Source: an uncultured Lachnospiraceae bacterium (GTDB lineage Bacteria; Bacillota; Clostridia; Lachnospirales; Lachnospiraceae). Taken from it: a DNA stretch of 64,000 bases. The notes under the pieces are model-generated. The model saw nothing but the letters and a program-made list of their open reading frames with translations, was not told the origin of the DNA and searched no databases. A program made the position numbers and the translations under genes. Position 1 is the first letter of the stretch. The number at the start of each line of letters is the position of its first letter. The stretch is from the NCBI GenBank assembly GCA_944376125.1, contig CALWBQ010000008.1, positions 62,001 through 126,000 of the forward strand, written 5' to 3'. Below are positions 16,254-24,605 of the stretch, one piece after another.

Positions 16254-18481
16254 ATTTCTTTTATCCTCTCCTTTAATCCAGAATACCGCTTCTGCTCCAT
16301 CACATTCTCTGCCATAGACTGAAAAGTTTCTGGAAGCCCCACCAGGCACACGCAGGCCCGCGCTCTGGTCACCCCGGTATACAGGAGATTTCTGTTCATC
16401 AAAAGGCGCGGCCCGCTGTAAAGCGGAATTACCACCGCAGGGTACTCGCTTCCCTGAGATTTGTGGATCGTAATCGCATAGGCCAGCTCCAGCTCTTCCG
16501 CCTGTTTAAACGCATATTCAGCCATCCGGCCCTCATCGAATTCTACAGTCAGGGTCTCCGCAAACAGGTTGATCTCGCGGATAATCCCGATATCCCCATT
16601 AAAGATTCCCATTCCTTTGTCCACCGGGATCCCATAGCGGTTGCGAACCTCCCACTCCATCTGGTAATTGTTTTTTGTTTGCATAACCTTGTCCCCAAGC
16701 CTCCACAGGACACCCCCTGCCTCCTTCTCCGTTTTTTCCGGAGACGGCGGGTTCATGTAAGCCTGAAAGATCTGATTCAGCCGTTCCACACCCAACGGTC
16801 CCTTTCTCATAGGCGTCATAATCTGGATATCCATGGGCTCTGCATGGACATAGCCAGGCAGCTTTTTCTGAACCAGTGTGATCATGGCACTGATGATTGC
16901 GTCCGGCGAGTCCCTCCGGATAAACAGAAAATCTTTACTTGGCTTTCCCAGCGGTACAGGCTCCCCTGCATGAATCCTGTGGGCGTTGACAATAATGTCA
17001 CTCTCGGCTGCCTGCCGGAAGATCTTGGTCAGCTGCACCACATTAAACGCTTCCGAAGCAATGATATCCCGCAGCACATTTCCCGGTCCGACACTGGGAA
17101 GCTGATTCACATCCCCCACCAAAATCAGACGTGTCCCGATGCTGACTGCTTTCAGGAGGGAGTGCATCAGGCTGATATCCACCATAGACATCTCGTCAAT
17201 AATCACCACATCCGCATCCAGAGGATTCTCCTCATTCCGGTCAAAGTGCATGCCGACAGCGTCATTCTCTCCCGGCAGTCCTGTAAGCTCCAGCATCCGG
17301 TGAATGGTCCTTGCCTCCCATCCTGTGGCCTCCGTCATCCGCTTCGCCGCCCGCCCTGTGGGGGCTGCCAGCAAGATCTCCATGCCTTCCATGGCAAAAT
17401 AGCGGATAATCGTATTAATCGTGGTGGTTTTTCCTGTGCCAGGACCTCCGGTAATAATCAAAAGGCCGCTGTTGACAGCTTCCATGACGGCTTTCTGCTG
17501 CAGCTCATCCAGCTCAATCTGCTCCTGCTTCTGGATCTCATACAGCCTGGTCTTAATTTCAATTTCCGGTATATTTCCCTTAACATCCAGGTCGTGAAGC
17601 ATCTTCGCTGTATTCAGCTCCATGTAGTAATACTGGGCAGAAAAAACCAGGCGTTCCGGATCTCCGCCCTCCCTGCCCAAGCGCTGCTTGACAACAATCT
17701 TCTTTTCCATCTGAAGATCCATCAGATGCTTATCCACGCTTTCAGGATGAATATTCAGAAGGGCAGCGGCGCTGGCCGTCAGCTCCGGCTCCGGCAGATA
17801 GGTGTGGCCATTCCCCAGTGCCTGGAGAAGGGCGTACAGGATTCCGCTTTTGATCCGATAATCAGAATCTGTAAAAAGCCCTATCTTCTGGGCAATCTCA
17901 TCAGCCATCTTAAACCCTACGCCCGGTATATCATCTGCCAGCCGATACGGATTTTCTTTTAGGATGCCATACATTCTCGGACCGTATTCCTGATAGATCT
18001 TAACAGCAAGATTCATGGAAATCCCATAGCCCTGGAGGAACATCATCGCCTGACGCATATCTTTCTTTTCCTCCACCTGCTCACCGATAGCCATAGCCAT
18101 TTTTTCACTGATCCCTTTAACCTCAGCCAGGCGTTCCGGCTCCTCCTCCATGATTCTCAGGGTATCCGCTTTGAACCGCTTGACAATGCGGGCAGCCAAA
18201 GCAGCTCCCACGCCTTTTATGGCGCCGGAGCCGAGATACCGTTCCACTGCAGCCGTGTCTTCAGGCTGCTTAATCTCGTAACGTTCCACCTGAAGCTGTT
18301 CTCCATAAACAGGATGCTCTGTCATCGTTCCGGCAGCCTCCACCAGCTCCCCTTCACTAATATAGTGAAAGGTTCCCACCAGAATCGTCTCATTTTCTCC
18401 ATCATTCAGGCTCAATACGGTATATCCGTTGTCATCATTTCGGAATTTTATTTTTTCTACAAATCCTCTTACTGTAGTCAT
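16229..18481 (-). CDS. recD2: RecD2-family ATP-dependent DNA helicase
   Basis: A 750-residue superfamily 1B 5'-3' DNA helicase, the RecBC-independent form. The N-terminal OB-like region and tandem helix-hairpin-helix segment (IKGVGAALAARIVKRF and VKGISEKMAMAIG) span about residues 10-190. Walker A is TGGPGTGKTTTIN (near 345), Walker B VVIIDEMSMVD (near 425), and motif VI-like AITIHKSQGSEYPAVV is near 690. The first ATG in line with the family is at 18481, but no ribosome site precedes it: the mreB terminator T tract ends 3 bases before the start. Roles in DNA repair and replication-fork handling are known for the family. Confidence 0.9.
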   Translation of the reverse strand: MTTVRGFVEKIKFRNDDNGYTVLSLNDGENETILVGTFHYISEGELVEAAGTMTEHPVYGEQLQVERYEIKQPEDTAAVERYLGSGAIKGVGAALAARIVKRFKADTLRIMEEEPERLAEVKGISEKMAMAIGEQVEEKKDMRQAMMFLQGYGISMNLAVKIYQEYGPRMYGILKENPYRLADDIPGVGFKMADEIAQKIGLFTDSDYRIKSGILYALLQALGNGHTYLPEPELTASAAALLNIHPESVDKHLMDLQMEKKIVVKQRLGREGGDPERLVFSAQYYYMELNTAKMLHDLDVKGNIPEIEIKTRLYEIQKQEQIELDELQQKAVMEAVNSGLLIITGGPGTGKTTTINTIIRYFAMEGMEILLAAPTGRAAKRMTEATGWEARTIHRMLELTGLPGENDAVGMHFDRNEENPLDADVVIIDEMSMVDISLMHSLLKAVSIGTRLILVGDVNQLPSVGPGNVLRDIIASEAFNVVQLTKIFRQAAESDIIVNAHRIHAGEPVPLGKPSKDFLFIRRDSPDAIISAMITLVQKKLPGYVHAEPMDIQIMTPMRKGPLGVERLNQIFQAYMNPPSPEKTEKEAGGVLWRLGDKVMQTKNNYQMEWEVRNRYGIPVDKGMGIFNGDIGIIREINLFAETLTVEFDEGRMAEYAFKQAEELELAYAITIHKSQGSEYPAVVIPLYSGPRLLMNRNLLYTGVTRARACVCLVGLPETFQSMAENVMEQKRYSGLKERIKEICGLELEG

Positions 18482-18483
18482 AG

Positions 18484-18532
18484 ATAAAAACAGACGCGCC
18501 CGGTCCGGCCCCTTAAAGGCCCCCGGGCGTCT
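18484..18532 (-). terminator. Terminator after mreB, abutting recD2
   Basis: Leftward AGACGCCCGG pairs with the later CCGGGCGCGTCT with a two-base bulge, an inner GGCC/GGCC adding to the stem, followed by TTTTT. It lies 15 bases past the mreB stop and its T tract almost touches the recD2 start codon. Confidence 0.8.
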
Positions 18533-18546
18533 CAAAGAATTGGTGA

Positions 18547-19557
18547 TCAGTTATAGTCTTCTTTCCCTTCGCCGTGAGCAAATTCGATGAATTTGCCGGT
18601 TCCGATAGCAACCGCCGTCAGCGGATCCTCGGCAACCATGGTATTGATTCCCGTCTTCTCTTCAATCAGGGCATCCAGGCCGCTCAGAAGGGAACCGCCG
18701 CCCGTCAGGACAATGCCGCGCTCAAAAATATCTGCAGCCAGCTCCGGCGGTGTGCGTTCCAAGACACTGTGGACGGCATCTACGATCTGCATTGCCGGTT
18801 CTCTCAGTGCCTCCAGAGTCTCATCCGAGGTCACAACGATGGTTTTGGGAAGCCCAGTCACAAGGTTGCGCCCTCTCACCTCCATCGTCAAAACCTCCGG
18901 TCTGCGGTAAGCAGCACCGATATTGATCTTGATCTCCTCAGCCGTTCTCTCACCGATCAGCAAGTTATGTTTTTTTCTCATATAACGCACCAGGGCTTCA
19001 TCGAAATCGTCTCCTGCCACCTTGATAGATGTGCTGACTACCGTTCCGCCCAGAGAAATTACCGCGATATCCGCCGTACCGCCTCCGATATCAACGATCA
19101 TATTGCCGCAGGCTTTGGAAATATCAATGCCTGCCCCGATGGCCGCCGCTACCGGTTCCTCGATAATCGAGACCTCTCTGGCTCCTGCCTGATAAGTGGC
19201 GTCTTCTACGGCTTTCTTCTCCACTTCCGTCGCACCGCTGGGAATGCATACGCTGATGCGGGGTTTCCTGAGAGTCTTCTTCCCAACCGCTTTATTGATA
19301 AAATACTTCAGCATTTTTTCCGTAACCGTATAATCAGAGATCACACCCTGGCGCAGGGGGCGCACTGCCACAATATTTCCAGGTGTACGGCCGATCATCA
19401 GACGCGCCTCCTCGCCGATGGCCATGATCTTATTGCTGTCACGGTCAATGGCTACAACAGACGGCTCCTTGAGGACAACGCCTTTCCCCTTAATATAAAC
19501 TAAAATACTGGCTGTGCCCAGATCGATTCCAATATCATTGGACATCATGGTAAACAT
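18547..19557 (-). CDS. mreB: Rod-shape actin homolog MreB/Mbl
   Basis: A 336-residue bacterial actin that forms membrane-associated filaments and guides lateral wall synthesis. GIDLGTASILVYIKGKG (residues 9-25) is the phosphate-1 loop, VDIGGGTADIAVISLGG (near 160) the phosphate-2 loop and LTGGGSLLSG (near 285) the adenosine loop. GGAGG precedes the ATG by 10 bases. No mreC, mreD or rodA is adjacent, as with the solo Mbl/MreBH paralogs of Firmicutes, so it may be the second or third mreB copy. It has a good promoter of its own and a strong terminator. Confidence 0.92.
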   Translation of the reverse strand: MFTMMSNDIGIDLGTASILVYIKGKGVVLKEPSVVAIDRDSNKIMAIGEEARLMIGRTPGNIVAVRPLRQGVISDYTVTEKMLKYFINKAVGKKTLRKPRISVCIPSGATEVEKKAVEDATYQAGAREVSIIEEPVAAAIGAGIDISKACGNMIVDIGGGTADIAVISLGGTVVSTSIKVAGDDFDEALVRYMRKKHNLLIGERTAEEIKINIGAAYRRPEVLTMEVRGRNLVTGLPKTIVVTSDETLEALREPAMQIVDAVHSVLERTPPELAADIFERGIVLTGGGSLLSGLDALIEEKTGINTMVAEDPLTAVAIGTGKFIEFAHGEGKEDYN

Positions 19558-19668
19558 ATATTTATTTCCTCCAACAAAATGTGTAACAGTTCAGTTATTC
19601 CATTTACAATCTTAAATCATGCTGCAAATCAGGCGCTCATCTCTTTGCTGCCCAAACTATCATATCTT

Positions 19669-19696
19669 ATTATATACAATCTCGAAGAGTTTTCAA
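19669..19696 (-). promoter_or_regulatory. mreB promoter
   Basis: Leftward TTGAAA (19691-19696) and TATAAT (19669-19674) at 16 bases. The transcript would carry an approximately 105-base leader before mreB, in which no strong structure is seen. Confidence 0.65.
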
Positions 19697-19782
19697 AGGG
19701 TTTTTTTATTTTTTATAGAGTTTATTCTTTTTTTATTGTACCGTCATATTTAGGACACAATTTCCTTATATACTCTAAGTAA

Positions 19783-19904
19783 GTTATCCGAAAGGATAAC
19801 GAGCCTTTGTTTCAAGTGGTTACTTGAAATCACAAAGCTTTTTCATACTCATACCGGACGGTGCAAACCGTCCGGCCCCCCTAAACATTTTCTTATTTAT
19901 TATA
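19783..19904 (-). ncRNA. Candidate structured RNA between the ABC-F gene and mreB
   Basis: The 420-base gap between mreB and the ABC-F gene holds no credible ORF but a block of consecutive hairpins. They are CCGGACGG/CCGTCCGG (19854-19875), a longer stem with arms near AGCTTTGTG-TTCAAGT (19802-19839), and GTTATCC/GGATAAC with a four-base loop (19783-19800). Leftward, a TATAAT (19899-19904) sits just upstream without a clear -35. The hairpins are too many and too evenly spaced for a simple terminator. The orientation is inferred from the -10 box. I do not recognise the family. Confidence 0.42.
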
Positions 19905-19920
19905 CCTACCATTCCCGGAA

Positions 19921-19945
19921 ATACCGCAGGCAGTGCCTGCGGTAT
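19921..19945. terminator. Hairpin after the ABC-F gene
   Basis: ATACCGCAGGC and GCCTGCGGTAT form a perfect 11-bp stem with a 3-base loop, 35 bases past the ABC-F stop. The T tract is short on both strands (TTTC leftward context, TTTTC rightward), so it could end the ABC-F transcript or insulate the RNA block. Confidence 0.6.
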
Positions 19946-19979
19946 TTTCGTTGGTGCTGGTGTTTCTATCTGCTTATCA

Positions 19980-21533
19980 TCATATTCTCAGAGACCATTG
20001 GCTGCAATCCAGAACTTTTGTGGCAATTCCCTCATAAAATTCCGGCTCATGGCAGATCAAAAGAATACTCCCTTTGTAAACCGAAAGAGCCCGCCGCAGC
20101 TCGTCCTTGGCATCCACGTCCAGATGGTTGGTAGGCTCATCCAGCAAAAGCACATTAGTTTCCCGGTTAATCAGCTTGCACAGCCTCACCTTTGCCTGCT
20201 CTCCTCCTGAGAGGACCCGCACTTGGCTCTCAATATTTTTTGTCGTCAGTCCACATTTTGCCAGAGCCGCTCGCACCTGATACTGGGTGTAGGACGGAAA
20301 TTCTTTCCAAATTTCCTCAATGCAGGTAGTCGTATTTCCTGGGGCCATCTCCTGTTCAAAATACCCTAAATATAAGTAGTCCCCCAGCTCAACAGAACCG
20401 GACAGAGGTGGCACCTCTCCCAGAATACTCCTCAAAAGGGTGGTCTTGCCGATTCCATTTGCCCCTTTTAACACGATCTTTTCTCCCCGCTCCATGGTCA
20501 GATTTAACGGCCGTGAAAGAGGTTCATCGTATCCGATCACCAAATCGTGAGTCTCAAAAATATATTTTCCTGCCGCTCTTGCCTCTAAAAAATGGAATTC
20601 CGGCTTTGGCTTCTCCTTTGCCAGCTCAATGATCTCCATCTTGTCCAGCTTCTTCTGGCGCGACATGGCCATATTCCGGGTAGACACCCTGGCTTTATTG
20701 CGGGCCACAAAATCCTCAAGCTGGGCGATTTCCTGCTGCTGCCGCTTATAAGCTGCCTCAAGCTGCGCCTTCTTTGCAGCAGAAACTTCCAAAAATTTGT
20801 CATAATCTCCCACATAGCGATCCAGCCTCTGGTTCTCCATATGGTAAATCAAATTAACCACGCTGTTGAGGAAAGGAATATCGTGAGATATCAGAATAAA
20901 CGCATTTTCGTATTCCTGGAGATAGCGTTTCAGCCACTCAATATGCTGGACATCCAGATAATTGGTCGGCTCGTCCAGCAGCAGGATATCAGGTTTTTCC
21001 AGAAGCAGCTTTGCCAGAAGTACCTTTGTCCTCTGCCCGCCTGACAGCTCCGCTACATTCTTGTCCAAGCCAAGCTCTGTCAGTTCAAAAGCCCTGGCAA
21101 TCTCTTCCACCTTAGCATCAATCACATAAAAATCATGGGCCATTAGAAGATCCTGGATCGTCCCCAGCTCCTCCATCATAGCGGCCATTTCCGTTTCTGA
21201 CGCTTCTCCCATTTTGTCGCATATTTCATTCATCTCTTCTTCCATCTCAAACAGAAAGGCAAATGCACTTTTCAGCACATCGCGGATGGTCATCCCCGGC
21301 TCCAGCGCCGTATGCTGATCCAGATACCCGACCCGGACATTTTTTGCCCACTCAACCTTGCCCTCATCCGGCATCAGGTTATTGGTAATAATATTCATAA
21401 AAGTGGACTTTCCCTCGCCATTGGCTCCTACCAGCCCGATGTGCTCTCCCTTCAGCAGGCGAAAAGAGACATCAGAAAAGATTGCCCGATCCCCAAATCC
21501 ATGGCTCAAGTGTTCAACATTTAGAATGCTCAT
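19980..21533 (-). CDS. ABC-F family ATPase (ribosome-associated type)
   Basis: A 517-residue protein with two ATPase domains and no membrane part, the ABC-F layout. Walker A motifs are GANGEGKST (near 37) and GANGIGKTT (near 345); signature motifs are LSGGQRTKV (near 150) and LSGGEQAKV (near 425); each Walker B ends LLDEPTN. The inter-domain linker (about 220-310) is helical and charged, as in factors that reach into the ribosomal E site. ABC-F proteins either tune translation or protect ribosomes from antibiotics; no feature here identifies a resistance subtype. It ends 12 bases after the start of nothing else and follows the CmpB-like gene by 12 bases, so the two are probably co-transcribed. 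Confidence 0.88.
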   Translation of the reverse strand: MSILNVEHLSHGFGDRAIFSDVSFRLLKGEHIGLVGANGEGKSTFMNIITNNLMPDEGKVEWAKNVRVGYLDQHTALEPGMTIRDVLKSAFAFLFEMEEEMNEICDKMGEASETEMAAMMEELGTIQDLLMAHDFYVIDAKVEEIARAFELTELGLDKNVAELSGGQRTKVLLAKLLLEKPDILLLDEPTNYLDVQHIEWLKRYLQEYENAFILISHDIPFLNSVVNLIYHMENQRLDRYVGDYDKFLEVSAAKKAQLEAAYKRQQQEIAQLEDFVARNKARVSTRNMAMSRQKKLDKMEIIELAKEKPKPEFHFLEARAAGKYIFETHDLVIGYDEPLSRPLNLTMERGEKIVLKGANGIGKTTLLRSILGEVPPLSGSVELGDYLYLGYFEQEMAPGNTTTCIEEIWKEFPSYTQYQVRAALAKCGLTTKNIESQVRVLSGGEQAKVRLCKLINRETNVLLLDEPTNHLDVDAKDELRRALSVYKGSILLICHEPEFYEGIATKVLDCSQWSLRI

Positions 21534-21545
21534 AAAAGAACTCCT

Positions 21546-22502
21546 TTATTCCAAATTTTTCCTTAATTCCTTCAGCGCATCCCCAAACCGCCTGGAAAAT
21601 GCTGTGGGGTTGCCCCGCAGCAGACGCTTCCGATAAAATGTCATGTGATGTGCCAGTTGGTTCCGCTTATCATAAAGGGCGCTGAGCTGCTTGGCCAGAG
21701 CCGTCAAATCTCCAGCCGTTCCCTTGGGAACAAAGGCTGCAGCCCGGTTGATCACATCATCCCTCAAGGCTGCAGCCCGGTCAACTGCCTCGCTCCGAAA
21801 TGCCTCTGCCCGGTCGGCCGCCACATTCCGGAAAGCCTCCGCCTCGTCTCTGATCGCCGCAGCCCGGTCAACAGCTTCGCTCCGAAACGCCTCTGCCCGG
21901 TCGGCCGCCTCTGCCTTCAGCAGAGCCATCTGAACCTGCATATCCTCCAACTCCGCCTTCATCTTGGTCATTGCTTCCAATGCACGGCCAAGATCCAGGG
22001 CAGTCTTCACAGACTGGATCACATCTGCAACAAAAAGCACGGTCACAACAGCCAGAACACACAGCTCAGCAGCAGTATTGGCGCCCAGCACAAACCGTTC
22101 CAGAGGTTTGTGAATAACTTCTGTCAAAAGGATCGTCAGAGCCCCCCAGGCAAGCGAAGAGCTCAGACACACATACCCATTAATATTAAATGGCTGATTG
22201 CTGTAATCCCAGTAGCGCATTTTAAACAGACGCTCCATCGCCCATCCTGTTACATACTCCAGAGCTGTCGCTGCCAGAAAGCCAGACAGATAGACCAGCA
22301 CCAGATTATCCTGCACAGGAATGGAAACCCACAGCATCATAATAGCCCCGGTTCCATAAAGCGGAAGCATCGGGAGCCGCAGGAACCCTCTGTTTACCAA
22401 GCGCCGGCTTTTCAGCGAGACATAAGCTGACTCAAATATCCATCCAAAAAAGCAGTAGATATAAAAAAATGAGAGCCACTGATACCAAGAATACGTATAC
22501 AT
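21546..22502 (-). CDS. CmpB-like membrane protein with repeat-containing coiled coil
   Basis: A 318-residue protein. Residues 1-165 hold about five hydrophobic helices and resemble the putative ABC-transporter type IV / CmpB family (PF06541), with WIFESAYVSLKSRRLVNRGFL-type sequence near residue 21 split across a loop. From about 165 the protein is a highly charged, alanine-rich coiled coil. Residues 200-218 and 229-247 are the same 19-residue block (ADRAEAFRSEAVDRAAA then I or L, then R), spaced 29 residues apart and also near-identical in DNA. Function is unknown. It is followed 12 bases later by the ABC-F gene. Confidence 0.7.
   Translation of the reverse strand: MYTYSWYQWLSFFYIYCFFGWIFESAYVSLKSRRLVNRGFLRLPMLPLYGTGAIMMLWVSIPVQDNLVLVYLSGFLAATALEYVTGWAMERLFKMRYWDYSNQPFNINGYVCLSSSLAWGALTILLTEVIHKPLERFVLGANTAAELCVLAVVTVLFVADVIQSVKTALDLGRALEAMTKMKAELEDMQVQMALLKAEAADRAEAFRSEAVDRAAAIRDEAEAFRNVAADRAEAFRSEAVDRAAALRDDVINRAAAFVPKGTAGDLTALAKQLSALYDKRNQLAHHMTFYRKRLLRGNPTAFSRRFGDALKELRKNLE
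21762..21905 (-). repeat. In-frame 87-bp-spaced duplication inside the CmpB-like gene
   Basis: Two 57-base blocks, 21849-21905 and 21762-21818, encode the same 19 residues with one I/L change and only a few base differences. The intervening 30 bases are related but diverged. The duplication preserves the reading frame and coiled-coil character. Confidence 0.8.
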
Positions 22503-22621
22503 AGCAAAATCCTTTCTGTTTTTCTTTTATCTAAAGGCAAAGATGTTTCTATCATACTGATAAAACCGAAAAATTTCAATCAACATTTTGCAAAAAATGT
22601 ATAAGGACTCTGCTGCTTCCA

Positions 22622-22658
22622 AAAATGGCGCTGGAGAAATCCCTTCCAGCGCCATTTT
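22622..22658 (-). terminator. Terminator after the ABC exporter operon
   Basis: Leftward AAAATGGCGCTGG pairs with CCAGCGCCATTTT (13 bp), then TTGG. It lies about 20 bases after the stop of the second exporter gene. The arms end in A and T runs, so it could work in both directions. Confidence 0.82.
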
Positions 22659-22679
22659 CCGATATATATCTCTGTTTGT

Positions 22680-24605
22680 TTATGCCCCGATCGAGTTGCC
22701 TGTATAGAGCTGATAGTAACGCCCTTTCGCTGCGATCAGCTGATCGTGGGTTCCTCGTTCAATGATCCGCCCTTGCTCCAAAACCATAATGCAGTCGGAG
22801 TTCCGGACTGTCGATAGCCTGTGAGCAATGACGAAGGTGGTTCTTCCTGCCATCAGCCGGTCCATGCCCTCCTGCACCAGAGCTTCCGTTCTGGTATCGA
22901 TGGAGGAGGTTGCCTCATCCAGGATCAGCACTGGCGGGTCAGCCACTGCCGCTCTGGCGATTGCCAGAAGCTGCCGCTGCCCTTGGCTCAAATTTGCCCC
23001 GTCCCCGGTCAGCATCGTCTGGTAGCCTTCTGGCAGCCGCTTAATGAAATCATGGGCATTGGCAAGTTTTGCCGCTGCAATACATTCTTCATCCGATGCA
23101 TCCAGACGGCCATAGCGAATATTGTCCATAACAGTTCCCGTAAAGAGGTGCGTATCCTGCAGCACCATCCCCAGAGAACGGCGAAGATCTGCTTTTTTAA
23201 TCTTATTGATATTAATATTGTCATATCGGATCTTGCCGTCCTGGATATCATAAAAACGATTGATCAAGTTGGTGATGGTCGTCTTTCCTGCCCCGGTGCT
23301 TCCTACAAAGGCAATCTTCTGTCCCGGTGTTGCATACAGCTTGATGTTGTGAAGAACCAGCTTGTCATCTGTATAACCGAAATCCACATCGTTGAATGTC
23401 ACATCTCCTTGCAGCTTGGTATAAGTAACGGTCCCATCTGCCTTATGAGGATGCTTCCATGCCCAGGTGCCTGTGCGCTGTGCCGTTTCTGTCAGCGTAC
23501 CATCTTTGCCCTCCTTGGCGTTGACCAGCTCTACGTAGCCATTGTCCTCCTCCGGCTCTTCATCCATCATCTGGAACACTCTCTCTGCGCCGGCAATAGC
23601 CATTACAATGCTGTTCATCTGCTGGCTGATCTGGGTCACCGGCTGAGTAAAATTCTTATTCAGTGTAAGGAAGGACACCAGGGTTCCCAGAGTCAGCCCG
23701 GAAAAGCCGCTCAGCGCCAGCATTGCACCGATCACCGCACACAGAACGTAGCTGATGTTTCCGATGTTAGCGTTGACAGGCATCATCATGTTGGCAAATT
23801 TGTTTGCTTGGTCAGCACTCTCCCTGAGTTCCTGATTCAGCTTCCTGAATTGTTCGATGCTCTTCTCCTCGTGGCAGAAAACCTTGACAACCTTCTGGCC
23901 TTCCATCATTTCTTCAATGTACCCGTTGACTTTGCCCAGATTGCTCTGCTGTCTTGTAAAGTATTTTGCCGACTGGCCGCCCAACTTGGAAGCTGTAATA
24001 AGCATAACACCGATCATCAGCAGAGTAATCACTGTCAGCGGAATGTCCAGCACCAACATACTTACAAACGTAATCAAGATGGTGACAGACGAGTTGATCA
24101 CCTGGGGAATGCTCTGGCTGATCAGCTGCCTCAGAGTATCTACGTCGTTGGTATAGACAGACATGATATCGCCGTGGGCATGGGTGTCAAAATACCGAAT
24201 AGGAAGAGATTCCATGTGGGTGAACAGTTCCACCCTCAGGTTCCGCATAGTCCCCTGGCTGATATTGACCATCAGCCGGTTGTAAGCGAATGAGCATATA
24301 ATACCGACAGCATAAGTCGCTGCCAGCATCATCAGAGCGTGAGCCAGCCCGGAAAAATCCGGATCTGCCGCCTGAGTTAAGGGAATAATATAGTCATCAA
24401 TCAAGCTCTGCGTAAACAGTGTTCCTCTAAGAGTCATCAGCGCTGATCCTATAATGCAGAGAACCACCAGAACAAAGGAAATCTTATAGTCCTTCAGCAT
24501 ATAGCCCAGGATTCTTTTTACGACCTTCATAGGATTTTCCACGTGGGGTCTCGGGCCGACACCCCGCATGCCAGGGTTCCGCATTTGTCTCACCTGTCCT
24601 GCCAT
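22680..24605 (-). CDS. ABC exporter half-transporter, canonical ATPase site
   Basis: A 641-residue type IV ABC exporter subunit: six transmembrane helices (about residues 35-340) then an ATPase. Walker A is GSTGAGKTT (near 430), the signature NLSQGQRQLLAIARA (near 535) and Walker B LILDEATSSID with the catalytic glutamate. About 45 residues between the membrane and ATPase domains (GKDGTLTETAQRTGTWAW and onward) are an insertion typical of this subfamily. It overlaps the partner gene by one base (TAATG). The partner has Asp in place of the catalytic Glu, so together they should form a heterodimer with one degenerate site, like TM287/288. The substrate, drug or peptide, is unknown. Confidence 0.9.
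   Translation of the reverse strand: MAGQVRQMRNPGMRGVGPRPHVENPMKVVKRILGYMLKDYKISFVLVVLCIIGSALMTLRGTLFTQSLIDDYIIPLTQAADPDFSGLAHALMMLAATYAVGIICSFAYNRLMVNISQGTMRNLRVELFTHMESLPIRYFDTHAHGDIMSVYTNDVDTLRQLISQSIPQVINSSVTILITFVSMLVLDIPLTVITLLMIGVMLITASKLGGQSAKYFTRQQSNLGKVNGYIEEMMEGQKVVKVFCHEEKSIEQFRKLNQELRESADQANKFANMMMPVNANIGNISYVLCAVIGAMLALSGFSGLTLGTLVSFLTLNKNFTQPVTQISQQMNSIVMAIAGAERVFQMMDEEPEEDNGYVELVNAKEGKDGTLTETAQRTGTWAWKHPHKADGTVTYTKLQGDVTFNDVDFGYTDDKLVLHNIKLYATPGQKIAFVGSTGAGKTTITNLINRFYDIQDGKIRYDNININKIKKADLRRSLGMVLQDTHLFTGTVMDNIRYGRLDASDEECIAAAKLANAHDFIKRLPEGYQTMLTGDGANLSQGQRQLLAIARAAVADPPVLILDEATSSIDTRTEALVQEGMDRLMAGRTTFVIAHRLSTVRNSDCIMVLEQGRIIERGTHDQLIAAKGRYYQLYTGNSIGA

Noticed and set aside
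16463-17962. 499-codon open frame antisense to recD2
   Set aside because: Lies wholly inside the helicase gene and has no recognised domain.
22821-24293. 490-codon open frame antisense to the ABC exporter
   Set aside because: Composition is that of a shadow of the exporter (rich in His, Gln and Cys), with no start signals.
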